From Candidatus Saccharimonadota bacterium (GTDB lineage: Bacteria; Patescibacteriota; Saccharimonadia; Saccharimonadales; Saccharimonadaceae), in assembly GCA_016199685.1 (NCBI GenBank), contig JACQGD010000010.1, positions 1-5,110 on the forward strand: a stretch of 5,110 nucleotides of DNA, given 5' to 3'. The notes beneath the pieces are model-generated. The model saw only the letters and a list, made by a program, of their open reading frames with translations. It ran no database searches and was not told the DNA's origin. Made by a program: the position numbers and the translations under genes. Below, piece by piece: positions 1-4,023 of this stretch; within the stretch, counting starts at the first letter, position 1, and every line of letters starts with the position of its first letter.

Positions 1-1
1 A

Positions 2-241
2 GGTTCACTTCGTGTTTTCGATGAGCGCATGACAGTTGATTTTAGTGATCATACCAAAACGATTGGTGAATGTAGCCACTGTGGTGGACCAACGAATAAC
101 TTTGAAAACTGCGCACACATGGAATGTAATGACCTTGTGCTCATATGTCTGCACTGTAAGCAAAATCCAGATCTTTTATTTCACACTCCTGAGTGTCGTG
201 AAAAGCATGAAGCGAAACTTGGTGCTACTGCCAGCGCCTAA
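2..241 (+). CDS. trhO: tRNA uridine(34) hydroxylase TrhO (rhodanese family), C-terminal fragment at window edge
   Basis: This is the last 79 codons of a TrhO/YceA (UPF0176) protein, and the frame is open from the window edge to TAA at 239-241. Family members use O2 to hydroxylate U34 of certain tRNAs, the first step to 5-methoxy- or 5-carboxymethoxyuridine at the wobble position. The visible part starts with VFDERM, the conserved segment after the rhodanese domain. It continues into the Cys-rich C-terminal domain: CSHC, then C-x4-C (CAHMEC), then CLHC and a final TPEC. These spaced cysteines fit the putative zinc-binding tail of the family. The N-terminal domain and the rhodanese domain with the catalytic Cys lie outside the window. 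The gene converges on the glycosylase remnant, leaving 24 bp between the two stops and no obvious terminator. The ATG at 29 is internal, not a start. Family assignment is confident; activity cannot be judged from this part. Confidence 0.9.
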   Translation, partial: GSLRVFDERMTVDFSDHTKTIGECSHCGGPTNNFENCAHMECNDLVLICLHCKQNPDLLFHTPECREKHEAKLGATASA

Positions 242-265
242 GCCATAGTGCGGGTTGCGAGTGGA

Positions 266-751
266 TTACTTCGGGGAGTTATTTAATGATTTCCACAAAT
301 GGAGACATGCCGTTGAGCGATAAGGGCTCCACTGGCTTGCAAACTCATCAAGTTCAGAGCGTGTAAATGATTTTTCGTAAAGCCGCTCTACGGCAAGCTG
401 CAAGCCACGATCATCCGGTGCAAATACATCCGGGCGATGAAGTGTGAATATGAGAAACATCTGAGCAGTCCACACTCCGATGCCTTTGACTTTTGTGAGT
501 TCAGTAATTACTTCGTCGTCGGGGAGGCTATCGAGGTGATTGAATACTGCACTATTTTGTACAAAATGATCAGCAAGATCTGAAATATAACGAGATTTTT
601 GACCAGAAAGCCCTATTGTTTTAATGTCCTCATCGGTAAGTCCTGCTATAGCATGTGGATCAATTTTAGTGACTTCTCGGAAGCGCTCGTAAATTTTAGC
701 GGCGGCTTTGACTGAGATTTGTTGACCAACGATAGCATTCGAAGCAGCGGT
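266..751 (-). pseudogene. DNA-3-methyladenine glycosylase II (AlkA-like, HhH-GPD), 5'-truncated remnant
   Basis: Reading the minus strand from about 751 to the TAA at 266-268 gives some 160 residues that match the C-terminal three quarters of a base-excision glycosylase removing alkylated purines. Visible landmarks in order: AIVGQQISVKAAAKIYERF (the GQQ-S helix of the family), GLSGQKSRYISDLA, the helix-hairpin-helix VKGIGVWTAQMF at about 458-493, and RPDVFAPDDRGL, whose second Asp (codon 410-412) aligns with the catalytic Asp of AlkA (D238 in E. coli). The fold core and catalytic residue are thus kept. Roughly 45-50 N-terminal residues usual for short AlkA proteins are missing. The frame stays open upstream only to a TAG at 806-808, and no ATG, GTG or TTG lies in frame before a GTG at 473-475, deep inside the HhH motif. 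Family similarity stops near 740-751, where DUF1801 similarity starts on the other strand. No internal frameshift is seen, so the break looks recent. I infer a non-functional gene produced by deletion. Confidence 0.85.
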
Positions 752-755
752 CGAA
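740..755. other. Head-to-head deletion scar joining two 5'-truncated genes
   Basis: Glycosylase similarity on the minus strand ends here (residues AAS just before NAIVGQQIS, about 740-748). DUF1801 similarity on the plus strand begins here (EAAVEDFSYGL, from 741). Two originally divergent genes would have shared a promoter region between their starts. Both starts and that region are absent, and the two coding parts abut within about 15 bp. A single deletion is the simplest explanation. No terminal repeats, insertion sequence or long direct repeat is visible at the join. A misassembly or chimeric read could give the same picture. Confidence 0.7.
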
Positions 756-989
756 GATTTTTCATATGGCCTCGCTGCATATAAATTAAACGGTAAGCCA
801 CTTATCTATTTCGGTGGATTTTTTGCTCACATTGGACTATACGCAACACCAAATGGTCATGCGGCATTTGCAGAAGAATTCGCGCAGTACAAGCAAGGCA
901 AAGGCTCAGTACAATTTCCTCTCAATCTGCCACTACCCGATGCATTGATTCGGCGAGTCGTTCAGCATCGAGTTTCACAGTTGCAATAA
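741..989 (+). pseudogene. DUF1801 (YdhG-like) protein, 5'-truncated remnant
   Basis: The plus-strand frame ending in TAA at 987-989 (a second TAA follows directly) encodes about 82 residues typical of DUF1801: EDFSYGLAAYKLNGKPLIYF, then FFAHIGLYATPNGHAAF, then KQGKGSVQFPLNLPLP and a closing RRVVQHRVSQLQ. These blocks match the conserved core and C-terminus of this small family, related to the B. subtilis YdhG/Fra iron-chaperone-like fold; its biochemical role is not well established. Full-length members are about 110-125 residues, so some 35-45 N-terminal residues are missing. The frame upstream meets TGA at 723-725, and between there and the conserved core there is no ATG, GTG or TTG. The 5' end therefore lies at the junction with the glycosylase remnant. 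It sits just upstream of the phnB-like gene and was probably the first gene of that operon. Identification is confident; loss of function is inferred from the absent start. Confidence 0.85.
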
Positions 990-990
990 T

Positions 991-997
991 AAGGAGG
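991..997 (+). promoter_or_regulatory. Strong Shine-Dalgarno for the phnB-like gene
   Basis: AAGGAGG lies 5 nt before the ATG at 1003 and overlaps the tandem TAATAA stops of the DUF1801 remnant. It decides the start of the next gene: the in-frame GTG at 997-999 overlaps this site and has no site of its own. It also shows that the organism uses a canonical anti-Shine-Dalgarno, in contrast to the SD-less first genes elsewhere in the window. Confidence 0.85.
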
Positions 998-1002
998 TGT
1001 CT

Positions 1003-1455
1003 ATGTCGCAAAAAATTATCCCAAGTTTATGGTTTGATGGTAACGCAAAAGAGGCCATTGATTACTATGTCTCCGTGTTTCCAAACAGTAGCATACTTAC
1101 TACCGCATATTATCCAACCGAAGGGCTGCTTGATTTTCAAAAAGACCTTGCTGGCAAGGAATTAACGATTGAATACCAGCTAGGCGAAGACCGATTTACT
1201 GCGATCAACGCTGGGCCAGAGTTCAAATTTAATGAAGCGATCTCATTTGTCGTCAATTGTAAGGACCAGAGGGAAATTGATTATTACTGGAGTAAATTGT
1301 CGGCCGTTCCGGAGTCTGAGCAATGCGGCTGGTGTAAAGATCAGTTTGGACTGAGTTGGCAGATTGTTCCCGAGGATATGGAAGAGCTTATGCAGCGACC
1401 AGGCGCATTTGCTTCGATGATGCAAATGAAAAAACTTATTATTGCAAACTTTTGA
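1003..1455 (+). CDS. PhnB-like VOC superfamily protein (glyoxalase/bleomycin-resistance fold)
   Basis: This encodes a 150-residue cytoplasmic protein of the PhnB-type VOC family. Its N-terminus, IIPSLWFDGNAKEAIDYYVSVFPNSSI (residues 5-31), is the family signature. It is followed by a central strand region, QLGEDRFTAINAGPEFKFNEAISFVV (59-84), and the highly typical CGWCKDQFGLSWQIVP (108-123). The C-terminus MMQMKKLIIANF is close to the usual form, so the gene appears complete. Members are often labelled 3-demethylubiquinone methyltransferase, but that name is unreliable. The substrate is unknown and this protein should not be assumed to act on phosphonates or ubiquinone. The ATG at 1003 is chosen because of the Shine-Dalgarno 5 nt upstream. 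The gene follows the DUF1801 remnant by 13 nt and precedes the DUF1697 gene by 2 nt, indicating one transcript. No convincing promoter is seen just upstream, so its original promoter may have been lost with the 5' end of DUF1801. Confidence 0.9.
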   Translation: MSQKIIPSLWFDGNAKEAIDYYVSVFPNSSILTTAYYPTEGLLDFQKDLAGKELTIEYQLGEDRFTAINAGPEFKFNEAISFVVNCKDQREIDYYWSKLSAVPESEQCGWCKDQFGLSWQIVPEDMEELMQRPGAFASMMQMKKLIIANF

Positions 1456-1457
1456 GC

Positions 1458-2009
1458 ATGAAATATATTGCCTTGCTCCGCGGCATTAATGTTGGCGGTA
1501 ACAACAAAGTTGCAATGAGCGATCTTCGTATATGTTTCGAGGGTCTTGGATTGAGGGATGTCTCGACATTCATCAATAGTGGCAATGTCCTTTTTTCGAC
1601 GGATCAACGAAATGAGTCTGAGCTCGTTTCTCTTTGTGAAAAAGCAATTGAGGAGCAGTTTGGATTTGCTGTTGTTGTCATGGTTATTTCAGCGGAAGAT
1701 CTCACCCAAGCTGTTGATGATGCACCATCTTGGTGGGCGAGTGGTGATCCGAAAAAGCTTCGCAGTGATGCGCTCTTTGTGATCCCGCCGACGAAGCCAA
1801 GCGAGGTGCTGGCTGAAATTCAGAAAAAGTCATCGGCAGTCGATAAGTTAGAGATTCGTGGGCAGGTTATTTTTTGGACGCTCGTGATGGAAGATTACAA
1901 TAAAAGCGTTGTCCCAAAGATTATTGGAACATCTATTTACCGACGGGTCACAATGAGAAGTAGTACGACAACAAAAAAGCTATATACATTAGCGCAAGCT
2001 AGTAAATAG
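1458..2009 (+). CDS. DUF1697 family protein
   Basis: This is a 183-residue protein of the DUF1697 family, near the usual full length of about 180. It has the diagnostic opening KYIALLRGINVGGNNKV (residues 2-18) and STFINSGNVLFS (36-47), then a middle segment rich in acidic residues and a C-terminal STTTKKLYTLAQ, where relatives commonly have a NW-T-TKL motif. The family has no firmly assigned function; it is a small cytoplasmic alpha/beta protein with no signal peptide or membrane segment. The start at 1458 fits the conserved N-terminus. A longer reading from about 1356 would add 34 residues out of frame inside the phnB-like gene and resembles nothing. There is no Shine-Dalgarno, but the phnB-like stop at 1453-1455 is 2 nt away, so translation is probably coupled. 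Its last 21 bp overlap the end of the convergent methylase gene. The C-terminal third is more divergent than the N-terminus but in frame. Confidence 0.88.
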   Translation: MKYIALLRGINVGGNNKVAMSDLRICFEGLGLRDVSTFINSGNVLFSTDQRNESELVSLCEKAIEEQFGFAVVVMVISAEDLTQAVDDAPSWWASGDPKKLRSDALFVIPPTKPSEVLAEIQKKSSAVDKLEIRGQVIFWTLVMEDYNKSVVPKIIGTSIYRRVTMRSSTTTKKLYTLAQASK

Positions 2010-2693
2010 TGACACCCATTGTTTCGTGGTAAGTTCAGATGGTCGTTTATTTAGGTTGAATGTAGCAAAATATTTTTGTCTCGAAAAGCATTGTTCGACG
2101 AATGCTCGATAATCCGCCATTTTTTCAAGTGGAATAAGTGGTGTATCACGGAGGAGTAGTTCTATCATGACGGTTTCGACAGCAGGAGGTGGCGAGTAGT
2201 CACTTCGTTCCAATTTATAGCGAATTCGCGCAGTGAATATCGGCGTGATCAGCGCACCTAGGAGCCCGGTAAATTGGTCGCTCTCGACGAGCAATTTCTC
2301 GGCAAATTGTTTTTGTAGAATGAGGTAGATCGCAACTGGAGGATTGTTACGCTCGGTCAATCCGCGCACGATAGGCGAGCTGAGATGAAAGGGGATATTT
2401 GCAAAAACCTTAAACGGCGTTTTCGGAAGTGTCGCTATGAGAATATCAGAATCGACAATGGTTACATTTTCAAACTCGCTCAAATTTTCACGAAGCTTAG
2501 AAAGCATGCGTGGATCTTGCTCAACGGCGACAACATTCGCGCATTTGTCTGCGAGGACGTAGGAAATAATACCGCTACCAGCACCGAGGTCGTAGACGGT
2601 GTCGCTCTTTTTGATAGTCGAGTGACCAATCAATGTTTTGATAAGTTGTGGCTTTTTGAGGAAATTTTGCGATTTTGTATGAAGACGTTTCAT
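1989..2693 (-). CDS. erm: rRNA adenine N6-methyltransferase, Erm-type (Erm/KsgA family)
   Basis: This 234-residue SAM-dependent methyltransferase belongs to the RrmA/Erm/KsgA family. Seen in order: SQNFL (8-12), the SAM-binding loop VYDLGAGSGIIS (33-44), acidic motif II AVEQD (56-60), DSDIL (81-85), catalytic motif IV NIPFHLSSPI (99-108) and SDYSPPPAVETVMIEL (164-179). The NIPF form of motif IV (KsgA usually has NLPY), the short length, and an RQKYFATFNLNK...TKQWVSLF tail favour Erm over KsgA. Erm enzymes methylate A2058 of 23S rRNA and give macrolide-lincosamide-streptogramin B resistance; that activity here is prediction. The alternative is a divergent housekeeping 16S dimethylase, which a search for a separate ksgA in the genome would settle. 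All motifs are intact. The ATG at 2691-2693 fits the family start. No Shine-Dalgarno precedes it, and a -10-like hexamer ends 8 nt upstream, suggesting a leaderless message. It diverges from the VIT gene and converges with DUF1697. The gene symbol denotes the class only, not a numbered allele. Confidence 0.82.
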   Translation of the reverse strand: MKRLHTKSQNFLKKPQLIKTLIGHSTIKKSDTVYDLGAGSGIISYVLADKCANVVAVEQDPRMLSKLRENLSEFENVTIVDSDILIATLPKTPFKVFANIPFHLSSPIVRGLTERNNPPVAIYLILQKQFAEKLLVESDQFTGLLGALITPIFTARIRYKLERSDYSPPPAVETVMIELLLRDTPLIPLEKMADYRAFVEQCFSRQKYFATFNLNKRPSELTTKQWVSLFTSLR

Positions 2694-2701
2694 CTAGATT
2701 C

Positions 2702-2707
2702 AGTATA
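2702..2707 (-). promoter_or_regulatory. Putative -10 element of the erm-like gene
   Basis: The minus strand reads TATACT here, ending 8 nt before the ATG. A start 7 nt downstream would fall at about 2695, giving a leader of about 2 nt. No good -35 is visible at 16-18 bp spacing and there is no TGn extension, so the call rests on the hexamer and on its position matching the two other promoters in the window. Confidence 0.4.
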
Positions 2708-2761
2708 CCTCAAAAGTAGTATTTCGGGTTTTTAGTCGGATGAAAACGGCGCAGCAAGGGT

Positions 2762-2772
2762 GCGTAAAACGC
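2762..2772. repeat. Short inverted repeat in the erm/VIT divergent intergenic region
   Basis: GCGT-AAA-ACGC is a perfect 4-bp-arm inverted repeat with a 3-bp centre. It lies about 20 bp upstream of the VIT extended -10, about where a -35 or operator would sit. It could be an operator half-site pair or chance. The rest of the 116-bp region 2694-2809 shows only the two outward promoters and AT-rich sequence. Confidence 0.25.
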
Positions 2773-2792
2773 TAGTAAAATAAATGATAATA

Positions 2793-2801
2793 TGCTATAA
2801 T
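2793..2801 (+). promoter_or_regulatory. Extended -10 promoter of the VIT transporter gene
   Basis: TGCTATAAT is a perfect extended -10 (TGn plus TATAAT), ending 8 nt before the ATG at 2810. Predicted initiation near 2808 leaves a leader of about 0-2 nt. The -35 region (about 2773-2778, TAGTAA) is poor, which an extended -10 can tolerate. The AAAGAGAT between the -10 and the ATG is too close to the expected start of the RNA to serve as a normal ribosome-binding site. Confidence 0.65.
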
Positions 2802-2809
2802 AAAGAGAT

Positions 2810-3538
2810 ATGAGTAAAAATAAAACAAACACGAGTCAAGCGCTTGCCGAGCGAGCGGCGCAGGTACAAAGGGGTGGCGCACGAGCTGCTGTATTAGGAG
2901 TAAATGACGGACTGGTGAGCACGCTGTGTATCGTTGTCGGTGTGGCAGCGACGGGTGCTTCAAATGGCGCCGTGCTTGTTGCTGGACTTGCAGGATTGCT
3001 CGCGGGTGCGATCTCGATGGCTGCAGGAGAGTGGATTTCAGTGAAAGCACAAGTCGAGTTGTTTGAAGGCGTCTTGTCTGATCTCAAGCATGCTGTCAAA
3101 CAAGATCGTGCGACACTTGTTGCAAATCTTGCTAAAAACTTTGAAGATCACGGTATTGATGCAAAGACTGCTGCGCATGCTGCAAAAGACGTTGCAGAAA
3201 AAGACAAACAGTTTATATCGATGTATTCTTCTCAGGTAGTCGGCGTCAATGAAGATGAACTTGGCTCACCGTGGAATGCAGCGATTTCCTCGTTTGTACT
3301 CTTTACACTTGGTGCGCTTGTACCGCTCATTCCATGGCTCCTTAATCTTCATGGCCTCGTGAGTATTGTCGTTGCGATTGCACTGACTGGATTTGCTGGA
3401 TTGTTCGTGGGTGCATATACAGCGAAATCAAGTGGAAAATCGGTCGCCTATGGCGCAGTGCGTCAGCTTGTTATTATCGTCTTTGCTGCCGCAGTGACGT
3501 ATGGTATCGGCCATCTTTTCGGTGTCGCGACGAGTTAG
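2810..3538 (+). CDS. VIT1/CCC1 family Fe2+/Mn2+ transporter
   Basis: This 242-residue integral membrane protein belongs to the VIT1/CCC1 family, whose eukaryotic members load iron or manganese into vacuoles. Bacterial members are thought to move Fe2+ or Mn2+ out of the cytoplasm; the exact metal is not predictable here. The N-terminus carries RGGARAAVLGVNDGLVSTL (residues 21-39), the family hallmark, in TM1. TM2 follows, with GLLAGAISMAAGEWISV ending in the conserved MAAGEW. A charged cytoplasmic segment of about 65 residues (about 80-148, ELFEGVL through VNEDELGSP) corresponds to the metal-binding linker. Three more hydrophobic segments (about 156-178, 182-203 and 216-237) complete the usual five-helix topology. 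Length and motifs indicate an intact gene. It starts at ATG 2810 just after an extended -10 and diverges from erm. Its stop TAG (3536-3538) overlaps the convergent marR stop by 4 bp. No functional link to either neighbour is evident beyond a general stress theme. Confidence 0.92.
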   Translation: MSKNKTNTSQALAERAAQVQRGGARAAVLGVNDGLVSTLCIVVGVAATGASNGAVLVAGLAGLLAGAISMAAGEWISVKAQVELFEGVLSDLKHAVKQDRATLVANLAKNFEDHGIDAKTAAHAAKDVAEKDKQFISMYSSQVVGVNEDELGSPWNAAISSFVLFTLGALVPLIPWLLNLHGLVSIVVAIALTGFAGLFVGAYTAKSSGKSVAYGAVRQLVIIVFAAAVTYGIGHLFGVATS

Positions 3539-3981
3539 TTCGACTTCTTTGGTAATTGCGCATCAATCACGCGAACGAGTTCTTGTAGTGAATTGATTGT
3601 CTCTTGTGCTGTGTTTTGCAGCGGAGATTCCTGCGAGGCATATCGAGAAAAGTCCTCGATGACTGTTTTACGAAACGCGACGCCACTTTTTGTCAATTCG
3701 ATAGTCTTGATGCGACGGTCGAGTGCACTTTCTTGTCGGCGTATATACTGCAGCGATGCAAGCTTATCGACGATGCCTGTAATATATGATGCATCGCAGC
3801 TAATCATGCAGGAGAGTTGGTTCATAGGAATTTGCACGCCAGGCTCAAGCAACAGTAGTCCTTGCATCTGACTAGGCGTCAAGTCGTGCGCTTCGGCTAC
3901 CTGTGCAACACCGTGTTTGAGGTGGGAGGCAAGCAGTGTGACAAGCCAATAGGGATTATTGTGGAGAAGTGTCTCATTCAT
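3535..3981 (-). CDS. MarR family transcriptional regulator
   Basis: This is a 148-residue MarR-type winged-helix regulator of the usual length. Helix 1 and the dimer region start at about residue 11. The DNA-binding core runs LTPSQMQGLLLLEPG (34-48), then the helix-turn-helix IPMNQLSCMISCDASYITGIVDKL (51-74), then the beta-hairpin wing ALDRRIKTIELTKSG (86-100) with the typical DRR at the wing tip. The C-terminal helices (about 101-141) would complete the dimer interface. MarR proteins bind palindromic sites near their own and neighbouring promoters and let go when they bind phenolic or drug-like ligands or are oxidised; Cys58 and Cys62 lie in the HTH, but redox sensing is speculation. It is divergent from a DHA2 drug transporter, the classic MarR-efflux arrangement, so that pump is the likely former target along with autoregulation. 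The ATG at 3979-3981 sits 7 nt after a perfect TATAAT. The gene is intact although its partner is truncated. Confidence 0.92.
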   Translation of the reverse strand: MNETLLHNNPYWLVTLLASHLKHGVAQVAEAHDLTPSQMQGLLLLEPGVQIPMNQLSCMISCDASYITGIVDKLASLQYIRRQESALDRRIKTIELTKSGVAFRKTVIEDFSRYASQESPLQNTAQETINSLQELVRVIDAQLPKKSN

Positions 3982-3988
3982 ACTATTT

Positions 3989-4018
3989 ATTATACTATAG
4001 ATACTAAATACTTGACAA
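3989..4018 (-). promoter_or_regulatory. marR promoter
   Basis: The minus strand carries TTGTCA (4013-4018), an 18-bp spacer and TATAAT (3989-3994), close to the sigma-70 consensus. The -10 ends 7 nt before the ATG, so initiation would fall at about 3982 and the mRNA would be essentially leaderless. On the plus strand the same spot reads TTGACA at 4012-4017, a perfect -35 pointing toward the transporter, but no -10 follows at proper spacing because transporter coding sequence begins by about 4033. Confidence 0.65.
3992..4006. repeat. ATACTA direct repeat inside the marR promoter
   Basis: ATACTA occurs at 3992-3997 and 4001-4006, 9 bp apart, and a third TACTA is at 3981-3985. Between the -10 and the -35, such repeats could be a regulator site. 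MarR proteins usually prefer inverted repeats; the only one nearby is ATATA-AAC-TATAT at 4018-4030. The region is very AT-rich, so chance is a serious alternative. Confidence 0.3.
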
Positions 4019-4023
4019 TATAA

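Noticed and set aside
266..475. Short minus-strand reading frame starting at GTG 475, as a gene of its own
   Set aside because: It is only the C-terminal part of the glycosylase remnant. The GTG is a Val codon inside the GIGVWTAQM helix-hairpin-helix, and family similarity continues upstream to about 750.
726..780. Insertion sequence or integron site at the gene junction
   Set aside because: No terminal inverted repeats, target duplication or transposase sequence is visible; coding sequence continues directly on both sides.
997..1002. GTG at 997 as the start of the phnB-like gene
   Set aside because: It overlaps the AAGGAGG site, which is ideally spaced for the ATG at 1003, and the family start fits the later codon.
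1453..1455. UGA read as glycine (alternative code of some candidate phyla)
   Set aside because: The phnB-like protein ends naturally at this TGA, 2 nt before the next start, and no TGA interrupts a conserved gene, so standard bacterial code fits.
1356..1457. N-terminal extension of DUF1697 upstream of 1458
   Set aside because: The added residues lie out of frame inside the phnB-like gene and resemble nothing. The conserved MKYIALLRGIN start is at 1458.
2385..2735. Plus-strand reading frame opposite erm
   Set aside because: It is a shadow of a well-conserved gene, with no family resemblance and no start signal.
2762..2772. Inverted repeat GCGT-AAA-ACGC as a terminator
   Set aside because: The arms are only 4 bp, there is no U-tract, and it lies between two divergent promoters where no transcript should end.
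2772..3099. Minus-strand reading frames opposite the VIT gene
   Set aside because: They have compositional, low-complexity (Ala/Pro/Ser- or Leu/His-rich) translations antisense to a clearly conserved membrane protein.
3593..3871. Plus-strand reading frames opposite marR
   Set aside because: They are antisense shadows without recognisable motifs. The minus-strand MarR fold is unambiguous.
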